From: Triplophysa rosa | Taxonomy: Eukaryota; Chordata; Actinopteri; Cypriniformes; Nemacheilidae | Assembly (NCBI RefSeq): GCF_024868665.1 | Contig: NC_079890.1 | Location: forward strand, 9,056,859-9,120,858 | Direction of reading: 5' to 3' | DNA: 64,000 nt | Shown here: positions 37,396-50,612 of the stretch, in pieces | Layout: every line of letters starts with the position of its first letter | Numbering within the stretch: position 1 is the first letter of the stretch | Program-made: the position numbers and the translations under genes | The notes under the pieces: model-generated | The model's database searches: none | What the model was told of the DNA's origin: nothing | Seen by the model: only the letters and a program-made list of their open reading frames with translations

Positions 37396-37901
37396 AGTGG
37401 TACTCGCTGCAGAGCCAAGGGGGTGGAGCAAAGCTCCAGCTCCCCCTCGCAGAACCTAGTGGGCGGAGCTTGAGCTATCCACGCGTAGGTACAGTCCGGA
37501 CTCATACAGTTTGTTTCGCACGGCAAGAAAAGTGTATATTAAAGATGAACTGAACTTTGAGACATTTATAAAATCTTTCCATAGACTTAAACCACTGTCT
37601 CGACCTAAATGCTAATATATGTTGTTAATTTTAACTCCCTAACATTTTTCATGATGATTTTTTAGCACGTCAGACGTGTTTCTGTGACAAGCGGCATTAC
37701 ATGAACACCTAATAAAAATATTTAATGCCCAAACTATGTGTTTTCTTACAACTATTGAAACTTTGTATCCATCTCAGAAAATGAAATGTCATAATATTTT
37801 CTTCTTAATAGGATGAATCCTTTCGTTATTTCCCTTCATTTTTAATTAGCTTTTGATAAAAGCATCTATACTTTATGATGTAAATTACTACACTTAGCTT
37901 A
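37396..37901. other. sequence between LINE/TTAA nest and env relic
   Basis: It should hold the 3' flank or LTR of the minus-strand retroviral relic. A purine run (in minus reading AGAAGGAAAGAGG) overlaps the end of the env frame and could be a polypurine tract. I could not delimit an LTR. Confidence 0.35.
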
Positions 37902-40900
37902 CTACCTCTTTCCTTCTTTTTTCCATCGCATTAACGTGTGGTTTAGATGTGAATTAAAATAGGCTAATCGGATTAATTCGTGTAATAAAGCCATAGGGAG
38001 AACACAACAAAATAATATGGTGGAAATCATTAGAACAACAACAATTATCATTCCCACTTGAGTTAGCCATTCTCTCCAGGACCCAAACATTGACTCAAAC
38101 CATGTTCCAAATGCCCTATCTGTTCCAGCATTGGCCTTTACTTCATCCCTCAGATTTTTCAATTTTTCCATAGCATGAGTGAAAGACCCATCAGGGGAAG
38201 TATTATTAGGAATATAAGTACAACAATCTTCTCCAAACATTACACAAACCCCTCCTTTTTCTGCTAATAACCAGTTTAGGGCTTGTCTGTTTTGCCAGGC
38301 CATTTTACTCGTTGGGGCCAATTGTTCTCCAAGGGCTTCAAGTGCATCATTTGTAAAATTAATAAACCTCTGCTGATTGTAATACAGATAGTTAATCCAT
38401 TCTGTGTTCTTATTTGGGGTTATCCATACAAGAATAGATTCAAATCCAGATCTAATCTCATCTCTTGCTTTAAATTGGTGTGGAATATTTCTAGGTTGGC
38501 CAATAGTATCCAAATAAACATTAGGGTCACTTTGGTATGCTCTCTTAATTATGTTATGTTTGGGCTTGCGTTTTACATTTTCATTTGGGTCCCATGTAAT
38601 GAGTGTTGTCACGGTACCAAAATTTCAGTAGTCGGTACCAATACCAGTAAAATTCCACGGTTCTCGGTACCAATTTCGGTACCAAAGCAAAACACCAGTA
38701 CATGCTAATTGAAACACAATTTTATTAATAAAGCTCATTGTTAATATAAATGTATAGAAAGCAATGCCATTTTGTATACATGAAGTATAAGTTAATTGTT
38801 GCTGAAACGGTTGTGTGCTCACTGGGGTCTTTCATGCTGATGAACATCCTCCTCAGTCTGCTGCTGTATAAGACAAATAGAATAAACTTCAGTAAGTCAA
38901 CTGACTGAACAAACATGCATATGCAATATTAAAACAAACCTCAGTTTTTATACTGCATTTACACAAGATTACTTACATTAAGGTAACTGTATATTAAAAT
39001 AATAAATGCAACAGATATATTTTTCTTTAGTTTAAATGTGGCTTTTTAAACCTAATAGAGTTATCTATCCAAGACATACACATTGCTAGTCATACAGTTA
39101 GTATGCTAGTTTTCTAGCACATAGATTGCAGATAGGCCTAAATAAAATACTAGGTACTGTAAACCCCACCCTGTCCTCCCATTAATTTTACCCCATTACA
39201 GTTATAAAAGCATTAAATGGTTAATAAGGACACTTGACTGGATTAGCATTGGCGCTAACAAATTAACACGCAAACAGGGACTGTTTATTTTAACGTAACC
39301 TTTAACTTAACATATGCTACAACATTCATAATGCAAACGCGAACAGAATTTGAAACTTACCGCTTGAACTTGTTAACTTAAATCCGGATGCTTCCTCGTT
39401 TCACCACAAAACTCTGTTCGTTTTCTTCGTGATATGACTTTAATCTGAAGTATTTCTGTGCGCATCTCTTGTGGATCGGAGCCGCGCTTATCCGCTCATC
39501 ACGTCTTATTGCGTCTATAAAAAGTTTCCGACTAACAACCTGTCAGACAGAGCATCAGTACCCGGTTGACCCGGTACGTCGGTACTACGGGTCTTGTGAA
39601 AATTAGGTACCGACAACTTTTTTATTTTTAGGTACCGACTTGGACCCGAAGTACCGGTACTTTTGACAACACTACACACAAGAAATGTAATGATAGTAAC
39701 ATCTTGTATTAGTTTTACTCTTGCACATAAACCTATCCATTTTTCTGGCAATGTTGGCCTTAGTTTGCTTCCTCCACACAACCAGAAATAGTCAGCAATA
39801 GCATTTGCTTGAGTTTGGTAAGATTCAATTAATGGCCATCCTGTTGTCATATTTTGGCAGTTTTCTGGACCTATTACTGTGAAGTTATCTGTAAATGTGG
39901 CTGAAGCAAACTTATTACTCCAATGTCTTTTAATATTCTCTTGACCTCGCATGCTTTTATCCAAATGCCAAACAGTTATACAATTCCCTTAAAAAAATCC
40001 CACATTATTTCCACCTTTTTTGTTTGTACCATTAAAGCATTCATATTGCAATGTGTAATCTATGTCATAAACAGCTGGAACTTCAATCATGTTTGCTGGC
40101 AGGTTTACATCAATGTGCATACATTCCTTTCCCCATAATGGGTGAGTGTAGTACTTTTCCCTGTTTTTTCGTCCTGCCAAAGCTAAGCACTCTGCATGGC
40201 AAAAAGGAACAGTGTTTCTCTTTTTATCACACTGTTTTGTGTAATGTCCAGCACAATGTCTATAGTCATATGGGTTTGGCACAACGATGAGTTTGCTTAA
40301 TGGTGAGGGGGTGCAAAACACACAACTGTCCATATATGACTGTTCCACTGTAAAACGTGGCTATCTATACCACTCATTGTGAATAGCAATGTCCCAAAGT
40401 CTCTCATACTGTGGTAGTTCATCACAAATCGAAGTCTGGGGGTGACCAACTGAGGTCTGACACATCGATTGTTGGGAGGTCTTCTGCCAGTAGTCGTTCA
40501 AGGGATAACTCTGGGTCAGGTACCCCTGGGTCTGTGGTATGGTCTGTACCAGGCTCATCAGTAGCAATATCGTGATCAGAATGTCCTGCATCTCCCTCCC
40601 GACTTGGGCCTGGGCGTAATTCCCTGTCGCTTGCCGGGGTCGGAGCGGTGTCTGGTTCCTGTCTATGGCGGCTATCTCGAGTTGCACTATGTTCTCCATG
40701 TATGTCAGGATCGTATACAGGCCTGCCAGCATGCTCCGTCGGTTGTCTGTGTTCTGTGCTCTGGCCTGGCTCCTCCCCCGTTCGTTCTGGTCGTGGCCTC
40801 TGTTCTGGCTCGTACGGCGGCTCATGCTGTGTCTGCTCCTGCTCCTGGTCCTGGTCGAGTCTCTCCTGCTGTGCCCTCTGCTCTGGCTCGTGCTGTGGGA

Positions 40901-41068
40901 GCTGCTCCGGTTGTCTCGCAGCTGCCCTAGGTGATTCTGGAGCAGGGTCGGGAGCTCTCTCGGGGGTCCCCTGACTATCATCTTGGTGCTGTACTTCGTC
41001 TGAAGTCTCTGATAGTAGGGCTGTGCGATTTGGGGAAAATATCTAATTGCGATATTTTTGACAGACAT
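37902..41068 (-). pseudogene. env: endogenous retrovirus envelope gene relic
   Basis: The minus-strand frame comes in pieces: 40361-41068 (Arg/Ser-rich leader, then a hydrophobic signal-like stretch MQDILITILLLMSLVQTI), 39989-40348 and about 39694-39964 (surface-subunit-like, Cys-rich), and 37902-38593 (transmembrane subunit). The last piece has the CX6CC motif (CVMFGEDCC), a preceding immunosuppressive-like helix and a hydrophobic span (GMIIVVVLMISTILFCCVLP). The pieces are in one frame apart from two in-frame stops (next to 40361 and 39989) and a 1.08 kb transposon insertion. CX6CC marks a gamma-type envelope. It is a dead copy as it stands. Confidence 0.8.
38602..39684. mobile_element. hAT-like element inserted in the env relic
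   Basis: ATGTAATG(A) is repeated at 38594-38602 and 39685-39693. AGTGTTGTCACGG opens the left end. The inverse AGTGTTGTCAAAAG lies about 11 bases inside the right junction, so the right boundary has extra bases. GGTACC-rich subterminal repeats (TCGGTACCAATACCAG and similar) occupy both ends. There is no transposase frame. Confidence 0.7.
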
Positions 41069-42097
41069 TGCGATTGCGATTTGATTTGCGATTTTAACTT
41101 TTCTAATTCAAGCTTCAATTCAATATTGTTGTGTGGAGCACAGTATGGGTATAGTTACCCTGAAAGAAAACAACAAAAATAAAAACATTTAATTGTTTCC
41201 ATTAAAACCATTACAAAATTAATTTTTGTAGTGTGCTTTGGGCATTATTCAAATAGGGCTTACTGTTGTTCAATTGGTTCCCAACTTCCAGATTACATCA
41301 CACCAATAGAATCCAAATACCAGTGTACACTATTATAGTTTCCATTAAAACAAATACAACTCCCATTGTAACCCTTAAATCCATAACATTTTCTATTGTG
41401 TTAGTGAATTATTAAAATAGTTCATAGTTTACATAGGCTGATTTATTATTGTTTAAGTATGTGGGATTTTTTAAAACAAGTAAAAAATGTGCTGAATGTT
41501 TAATTTCATCCAAGTGAAATTAGCAAAACAGTTAGATAGAATTTACATTTGTTTGAAACGCGGAGCTAGGCGTGAGTTTACACAGGGTGCGCGCGTGCGT
41601 CAAGCCTCGTCCATATTGCCAGATGCCCGAGCCGGACTCAAGTACTATAAACGTCATTACGAAACAGGCTGTGTATGCGCGTCAAATTTAAACGGCTCGT
41701 CCGCGAGACGCACAACGCGGGGAAGAGTCGCGCGAGTATGACACAGGCTGTGTGTGCGGTCTTCTGAATTGGACGGTTCTTTAGTATTTATTTGCCTAAT
41801 GATCGATCTGACTCTGCAGATGCCATAATAACACACACTGTCTCTCTCCTGCCTTCTGTATGTTTGTTTTTTTAATGACGGACGTTTATGCAGTTGGCTG
41901 GGGCAGTGCTGATTAGGCATAACGGAGGTGCGCTCACTCAGTTGGTTAGCAAGAATGCCACTCAAAGCGGGCTTGGAACAGACGCGTTTCCTATTTTTCA
42001 CATCGCTTCCACATCGCAGCCTCTTGCGATTAGCAAATCGCAACGTCTCACATCGCGATTGCGATTCGATTTCGATTAATCGTTCAGCCTATCTATA
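41018..42097. mobile_element. hAT-like element between integrase and env remnants
   Basis: It starts TAGGGCTGTGCGATTTGGGG and ends ATTAATCGTTCAGCCTA, with ATTGCGATTGCGATTTG-type subterminal repeats mirrored at the other end (CATCGCGATTGCGATTCGAT). The flanks CTGATAG and TCTATAG are similar but not identical. Its frames are non-coding. Confidence 0.65.
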
Positions 42098-42138
42098 GTT
42101 TCCTCGTCGGCTTGTCAGGATCTCGTCGAGAGTTGTGG

Positions 42139-42350
42139 TACTCTGGTACAATGGTTCAAGTGGTACCAGTGTTGCTTCCTTCTCACTTGTACTGCTGTGG
42201 TGTTGCTCGTACGACTGTGTAAGAGCCCTTCTCTCCGTGGCTCATTCCATCTCTTCTGAAGACCCTCAGATAGACTTGTCTCCCGGAACTATTGCACATG
42301 GAGCTTCTTCGTCCTGTCTGGGCCCTCGGCGCTGCTCCTGCGATATATAC
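42139..42350 (-). pseudogene. pol: retroviral integrase C-terminus remnant
   Basis: In the minus reading, GSYTVVRATP in one frame and VRRKQHWYHLNHCTRVP in another are adjacent. They resemble the end of gammaretrovirus-like integrase just upstream of env. At least one frameshift separates them. The rest of pol and gag are absent: the tandem array begins directly to the right. Confidence 0.6.
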
Positions 42351-42463
42351 TCATGATACCAAGTTAATTGTCTCATGTAAGTTCTTAATTCAACTTGCAA
42401 TTGTTCCAAGGCGGTCCATCATAAGTGCCCCTTAAGTATGGCACTGGCATACGGTCTGCCCGT

Positions 42464-43485
42464 NTTAAAGCCCTGTCCACCTTCTTACTTCTCATTGAAC
42501 ACAGGAGGACCCCTATGTGACAGCAGTATTCTCAAAACGGGTGTAGTAGTTAGTGCTTTGGGCATGACATTGGCAGGTAGGTGGTTTGAAGTCCCGGTCC
42601 TCTTTGACTTTGTTTCTCATTGAACATAGGAGAAACTCCCCTCACAGCAACATTCTTAGTTGTCATGAATGCACATATAGTGAAAAACAATAAGTTTGAT
42701 CCCTGCTCACATGCAACACGGTTTGTCTTCATCGCAGCATTTATATTCATATATACAGAGACATGCAAAACTGTCAAGGGCCACACACTACATGCTTATA
42801 CATGACAGGGATAATACTTTAAAGCCAGTTGGGAGGGGTAATTTTGGGACAGGGATCTGGTTATTCAAAACTGGTCACGTGTTTCTACCCCCCCTTTAAA
42901 TTTATTGCATGGGATGGCATATTATTGGCCAGAAACAATTTCTTTGGATGCCATGCTTCACAAGGCAACACTGTATTGCCTCATTAAAGCAATCATACAT
43001 TATTTTACACAATATATGCTAAAATTTCCAAAGCCCCACGCACACTACATGTGTTACACGTAACAGGATAATATTTGGAAAGTGTTTGGTGGAAAAATTT
43101 AGGAGCAGGGATCATTGCAAACAGGTTCTACCCTGCCCTGCCTCTTCACATTTGCTTCGGGTTTGTGGGATAGGGCAGGTTGTGGTGGTTTTAAGGCCCT
43201 GTTCCACCTTCTTACTTCTCATTGATCCACAAGAGGACCCCTATGGTGACAATAGTATTCTCAAAACGGCTGTAGTAGTTAGGTGCTTTGTTGGGCATAA
43301 CATTGGGCAGATACGTCGGTTTGAAGTCCCGGTCGTCCTCATTGAATTTTGTTTCTCATTTGAACATAGAGAGGAAACTCCCCCTCACAGCAAACATTCT
43401 TTAGTTTGTCATGAATTGCCACAATATAGTGAAAAAAACAATTAAGTTTTGATCCCTTGCTCACATGCAACAACGGTTTGTCTCA
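42464..43485. other. poorly resolved sequence within the array
   Basis: A single N at 42464 is followed by a repeat copy that has single-base duplications every 10-20 bases compared with neighbours. For example, GCATGGGATGGCATATTATT stands where other copies read GCATGGATGCATATATT. This pattern fits uncorrected reads more than evolution. Confidence 0.6.
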
Positions 43486-46400
43486 TCGAGCATTTATTCA
43501 TATATACAGAGACATGCAAAACTGTCAAGGCCACACACTACATGTTACACATGACAGGATTATATTTAAAGCAGGTTGGAGGTAATTTTGGGACAGGATC
43601 TGTTTTTCATAACTGTCACGTTTCTACCCCCCTGTTAAACGTATTGCATGGATGCATATATTGCCAGAAACAATTCGTTTGATGCATGCTCACAAGCAAC
43701 ACTGTATGCCTCATAAAGCAATCATACATATTTACACAGATATGCTAAAATTCCAAGCCCACGCACACTACATGTTACACATGACAGGATAATATTTGAA
43801 AGGGTTTGGAAAAATTTAGGGCAGGATCTGCAACGTTTCTACCTTGCCTGCCTTCACATTGCTTCGGTTTGGGATGGGCAGGTTGGTGGTTTAAAGCCCT
43901 GTCCACCTTCTTACTTCTCATTGAACACAGGAGGACCCCTATGTGACAGCAGTATTCTCAAAACGGGTGTAGTAGTTAGTGCTTTGGGCATGACATTGGC
44001 AGGTAGGTGGTTTGAAGTCCCGGTCCTCTTTGACTTTGTTTCTCATTGAACATAGGAGAAACTCCCCTCACAGCAACATTCTTAGTTGTCATGAATGCAC
44101 ATATAGTGAAAAACAATAAGTTTGATCCCTGCTCACATGCAACACGGTTTGTCTCATCGAGCATTTATTCATATTTACAGAGACATGCAAAACTGTCAAG
44201 GCCACACACTACATGTTACACATGACAGGATTATATTTAAAGCAGGTTGGAGGTAATTTTGGGACAGGATCTGTTTTTCATAACTGTCACGTTTCTACCC
44301 CCCTGTTAAACGTATTGCATGGATGCATATATTGCCAGAAACAATTCGTTTGATGCATGCTCACAAGCAACACTGTATGCCTCATAAAGCAATCATACAT
44401 ATTTACACAGATATGCTAAAATTCCAAGCCCACGCACACTACATGTTACACATGACAGGATAATATTTGAAAGGGTTTGGAAAAATTTAGGGGCAGGATC
44501 TGCAACGTTTCTACCTTGCCTGCCTTCACATTGCTTCGGTTTGGGATAGGCAGGTTGGTGGTTTAAAGCCCTGTCCACCTTCTTACTTCTCATTGAACAC
44601 AGGAGGACCCCTATGTGACAGCAGTATTCTCAAAACGGGTGTAGTAGTTAGTGCTTTGGGCATGACATTGGCAGGTAGGTGGTTTGAAGTCCCGGTCCTC
44701 TTTGACTTTGTTTCTCATTGAACATAGGAGAAACTCCCCTCACAGCAACATTCTTAGTTGTCATGAATGCACATATAGTGAAAAACAATAAGTTTGATCC
44801 CTGCTCACATGCAACACGGTTTGTCTCATCGAGCATTTATTCATATTTACAGAGACATGCAAAACTGTCAAGGCCACACACTACATGTTACACATGACAG
44901 GATTATATTTAAAGCAGGTTGGAGGTAATTTTGGGACAGGATCTGTTTTTCATACCTGTCACGTTTCTACCCCCCTGTTAAACTTATTGCGTGGATGCAT
45001 ATATTGCCAGAAACAATTCGTTTGATGCATGCTCACAAGCAACACTGTATGCCTCATAAAGCAATCATACATATTTACACATATGCTAAAATTCCCAGCC
45101 CATGCACACTACATGTTTCACATGACAGGATTATATTTAAAAGGGTTTGGAAAAATTTAGGGGCAGGATCTGCAACGTTTCTACCTTGCCTGCCTTCACA
45201 TTGCTTCGGTTTGGGATAGGCAGGTTGGTGGTTTAAAGCCCTGTCCACCTTCTTACTTCTCATTGAACACAGGAGGACCCCTATGTGACAGCAGTATTCT
45301 CAAAACGGGTGTAGTAGTTAGTGCTTTGGGCATGACATTGGCAGGTAGGTGGTTTGAAGTCCCGGTCCTCTTTGACTTTGTTTCTCATTGAACATAGGAG
45401 AAACTCCCCTAGCAACATTCTTAGTTGTCACGGGTGCACAAATAGTCAAAAACATTGACTTTGATGCCCGCACACAAGCAACACTGTTTGTCTCATCAAG
45501 CATTTATTCCTATTTACAGAGACATGCAAAAATGTCAAGGCCACACACTCTACATGTTACACATGACAGGATAATATTTAAAGTTGCATGTAGGTAATTT
45601 TGGGATAGGATCAGTTTTTCCTACCCGTCCCATTTCTACCCCCCTACACTTATGCATGGATGCATATATAGCCAGAAATAATAAGTTTGATGCATGCTCA
45701 CAAGCAACACTGTTTGTCTCATCAAGCATTTATTCCTATTTACAGAGACATACAAAAATGTCAAGGCAACACACGTTACATGTTACACATGACAGGATAA
45801 TATTTAAAGTTGGATGTAGGTAATTTTGGGATAGGATCAGTTTTTCCTACCCGTCACGTTTCTACCCCCGTACACTTATGCATGGATGCATATATAGCCA
45901 GAAATAATAAGTTTGATGCATGCTCACAAGCAACACTGTATGTCTCATAGAGCAATCATTAATATTTACACAGACATGCTAAAATTCCAAGCCCACACAC
46001 ACTAAATGTTACACATGACAGGATTATTTTTAAAAGGTGTTGGGGCTGGTTCTTTATTACTCAACCTCCAGGATTCTACTCCCTTTAAACTTATGCATGG
46101 ATGCATACATAGTCCAGTACAATTAGTGTGATGCATGCACACAAGCAACACTGTTTGTCTCGTCAAGAATTAATTCATATTTACATAGACATGCTAAAAT
46201 GTCAAGGCCATACAAACTACATGTTACACATGACAGGATATTATTTGAAAGGGTTTGGGTACACTTGGGGGCAGGATCTGCCACGTATCTACCTTGCCTG
46301 CCTTCACTTTGCTTTGGGTTTGGGATAGGCAGGTTGGTGGTGTGAAGCCCCGGTCCTCTTTGACTTTGTTTCTCGTTGAACATAAGGGAACCTCCAGGTG

Positions 46401-49392
46401 ACAGCAACATTCTTAGTTGTCATGGATGCACATATAGTGAAAAACAATTAGTTTGATCCCTGCTCACAAGAAACACTTTTTTGTCTCATCGAGCATTTAT
46501 TCCTATTTACAGAGACATGCAAAAGTGTCAAGGCAACACACGTTACATGTTACACATGACAGGATAATATTTAAAGTGGAAAAATTAGGGCAGATCTCAA
46601 CGATTCTACCTTGCTGCTTCACTCTTCTCGGTTTGATAGCAGTCTGGTTTAAAGCCCTTTTAATTCTCATAACGGACTCTATTGACCGATATTCTCAAAA
46701 CGGGTGTAATATGCTTGCTTATATGGGCAGTTGAAGTTTGACCTGTCCGCCTTCTTTTTCCACTGAATAACGGAACCCTATCGGCAGAACTGTTAGTTGT
46801 CAAAACTTTTCTCGCTTTGAAGATTAAATATGTGAACCAAACTCAGAACTACTGTTGGTTGAATACAAGTCAAGTGTGATACAAGTAGGGACTTTCTATC
46901 ATTCATGGAACACAGCTGGAACAGTATGTTACAGGACAATTCTCAGCTTTGACGATACCGTTCCCCATTAAAGCTGGCATATTTTACCCTTGACTGTTTC
47001 CCTTTCAAGCGGGTCGTACAATAGGCCAACTAGTGATAGTGGTCAGTGCTTTGGGTTTGACATGGGCAGGTTGGGGGATGGATGCCACCGATCTCCTTTC
47101 TTTTTTCCTCATTGAACATGGGAACCTCACTTGACAGCAACATTCTAGTACGGTTGCACTACGTATAGTCAAAAACATTGACTTTGATGCCTGCACACAA
47201 GCAACACTGATTGTCTCATCAAGCATTTATTATATTTACATAGACATGTAAAATGTCAAGGCCACACAAACTACATGTTTACACATTACAGGATAATATT
47301 TGAAAGGGTTTGGGAACAATTGGGGGCAGGTATCTGCCATCGTTACTACCTTGCCTGCCTTCACTATTGTTTCGGGTTTGGATAGGAGTAGGCGTTGGGT
47401 GGTTTGAAGCCCGGTCCCCTTCTTATTCTCATTGAACACAGGGGATCTCCCTACTGTGACAGCAGTACATTCTCAAAACTGGTGTAGTAGTTAGTGCTTG
47501 TCGGCTTGAGATTCGGAAGGTCTGATGGTTTGAATCTCTGGTCCCTTCCTTTTTTTCTCATTGAACAAGTGGGGAACCCTATCTGACAGCAACGTTGTTA
47601 GTTGTCATAATACGTTTTCATGCTTTGAAAGATTACAATGATTGACCTTAAACTCTAACAACCTACTTGTGTTGGTTTTGAAAGTCACAGTGCAAGCTTT
47701 GAGACAATTAGGGACTTTCTATCTCATTGAACACAGGTGGAACAGTATGTGACAGGAGAATTCTCAGCTGTGAGAGACAGTTCCCCTGAAATAGCTGAGC
47801 AAATATTAACCTTGATGAGCTTCACTTTCAGGCGAGCTTACAGTCAGTCCAACTGGTGAGGTTGGTTAGTGCTTTGGGTTTGACATTGGCAGGTTGGTGG
47901 TTGTGAAGCCCCGTTCCTCTTTGACTTTGTTTCTCATTGAACATACGGGGAAGCCCCCTGACAGCAACATTCTTAGTTGTCATGGATGCATCATATAGTG
48001 AAAACAATTAGTTTGATCCCTGCTGCAAGCAACACTGTTTGTCTCATCGAGCACTTATTTATATTTACAGAGACATGCAAAAAATGTCAAGGCACACACA
48101 CTACTGTTACACGTGACAGCGATAATATTCAAAGGGGGTGGAGGTAATTTTGGTACAGGATCTGTTTTTCTACCCGTCACGTTTCTACCCCGTTAAACAT
48201 TTATGCATGGATGCATCTATATAGCCAGACACAATAAGTTTGATGCATGCTCACAAGCAACACTTTTGTCTCAAAGCATCATACATAATTACAGAGACAT
48301 GCTAAAATGTTCCAAGGCCCACACACACACTACATGTTACACATGACAGGATAATATTTAAGGGTTGGAGATCATTTTGGGCAGGATCAGTTTTTCTACC
48401 TGTCACGTTTCCTACCCCGTTGAACTTAGCATGGATGCATATTAGATCCAGAAACAATAAGTTTGATGCATGCTCACAAGCAACACTGTTATGTCTCATA
48501 AACAGTCATATCATATTTTTACACAGACATGCTAAAATTCCAAGCCCACACACACTACATGTTACACATGACAGGATAATATTTAAAGGGGGTTGGAGGT
48601 AATTTTGGAACAGGATCTGTTTTTCCTACCTGTCACGTTTCTACCCCGTAAACTTATGCATGGATGCATGTATAGCCGGAAACAATAAGTTTGATCCCTG
48701 CTCACATGCAACAGTTTGGTCTCATCGAGCATTTTATTCATTATTTTACGAGGACATGCAAAAACTGGTCAAGCCACACACTACATGCTATACATGACAG
48801 GATAATATTTAAAGCAGGGTTGGAGGTAATTTTGGGACAGGATCTGTTTTTCCTAACCTGTCACGTTTCTACCCCCGTAAACTTATGCATGGATGCATAT
48901 ATATGCCGGAAACGAATTGTTTGATCCCTGCTCACAAGCAACACGGTGTTGCCTCATAAGCATATCATACATATTTACAAGACTATGCTAAAATGTCAAG
49001 GCCACACACTACATGTTACACATGACAGGATTATATTTGAAAGCGGTTGGAGAAATTTAGGGACAGGATCTGTTTCACCCACGTTTCTACCCCCCTGTTA
49101 AACTTATTGCGATGATGCATATATTGCCAGAAACAATTCGTTTGATGCATGCTCACAAGCAACACTGTATGCCTCATAAAGCAATCATACATATTTACAC
49201 AATATGCTAAAATTCCCAAGCCCACGCACACTACATGTTACACATGACAGGATTATATTTAAAAGGTGTTTGGGTTCATTTTGGGCTGGATCTGTTTCAC
49301 TCAACTGCCAGGATTCTACTTCATTTAAACGTATGCATGGATGCATTCATAGTCCAGTACAATTAGTATTATGCATGCACACAAGCAACACT

Positions 49393-50612
49393 CAGGGCTT
49401 AATTTTTTCCGAGAACAAGCGGATCATGGATCCGGCACTTCCGAACTCGATCCGGTACATCATTTGGCAGATCCCGCTCCTCAAGCGCTAGTGGAAAACG
49501 TTCGCTCTGATCCTGTTGCGTGCATATATTCAATTAAAAAGCACTCGTAATAATTATGATGGAATAACTATTTTATTTTGATAATGAACAGGCTGTCATG
49601 TTGCTGCAAGGTGAAATATTGTTGCTGCACACCAGCGCAATCGCTTGAGCTTTTACTTATAACGGCAGGAACAACTCGAAAAAACTCTCGGGAATATTTA
49701 TGGTCAAACAGATAAGACTGCTATGTATGTCATTCGAAAGGAATGCTGCACACTTGGACTAAAAACAAATCTTTGCGCTTTTTGAAAAATAGAGAAAATT
49801 TACAGGATGTGCTCTGTCATCTCCTTTCCTTGATCTCATTTGTGGAGCGCTGCGCCTCACAAACTGAACCAATTGTCAGCAGCATATTGTCACCATTTTT
49901 TCCCTTTCGTTTTGTTAATCTGTTAACTGTCAAATATTTGCGTATTCCACGAATACATAAGCCTTTAAACGTTGATGCACTTCTAAAATGTGGGAAGTCT
50001 TCTGACGCGTAGGCATGCACATCGCATTCTTGCATTATATATTGAATGGGACTTGTCGTGATGGACACTTCAGAGAGAGATATTTGTTTGTTGGACAAGT
50101 TTTATTAAATGCTGCGAAGAGACGGAGAAGAACTGATGAAATACGGTTATCAGATGATTAGATGCGTAATATGCCTAATTTGTTATACACATTAGCCTCC
50201 ACCAGCACGCGCTCACGCACAAAATGCCTTTGTAATTTAAGTTGACATTAAACTTCTGAATTGTACACAAATATCGATGGCTGAGTTTTGGGTGTTTTAC
50301 AAGCACAACACTTATTTATAATAAATTAAATATGGCAATTAACTGTTTCCATCACCTTTACACGCATTTGAACTAAGGTAAACGCGAGATAAAATCTGCC
50401 TCTAGCACGTTCAAATTCTTTGGTAATTCTGAGATTATTTTCGCATGTCCGTTTCCATTTAGGCTTTCTTATGCGCATTTTCAAAACATAAATAGTTGGA
50501 TAGAAAGCCCCACAAAAATTGCCCATTCCGTTACTGCTCCATACCCCACTAACTTGCCGGATCTGCAAGGCCCCCTTGTTCCAGCACGTCAGAATTTACT
50601 AATTAAGCACCG
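49393..50612. mobile_element. hAT-type element in the array, copy 1 (1220 bp)
   Basis: The 8-bp duplication GCAACACT stands at 49385-49392 and 50613-50620. The ends are CAGGGCTTAATTTTT and inverted CGGTGCTTAATTAG. Subterminal GGATCCGG and GCCGGATC are present. No complete transposase frame is seen. Confidence 0.85.

Noticed and set aside
40604..40974. Plus-strand frames rich in Ser, Cys and Leu
   Set aside because: They are shadows of the minus-strand Arg/Ser-rich leader of the envelope relic.
43976..44164. Repeated 62-codon minus frames (also 44648, 45318, 51592, 52486) as a small gene family
   Set aside because: They are identical because the DNA repeat is identical, and other array copies break the frame. 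No splice or promoter context is seen.
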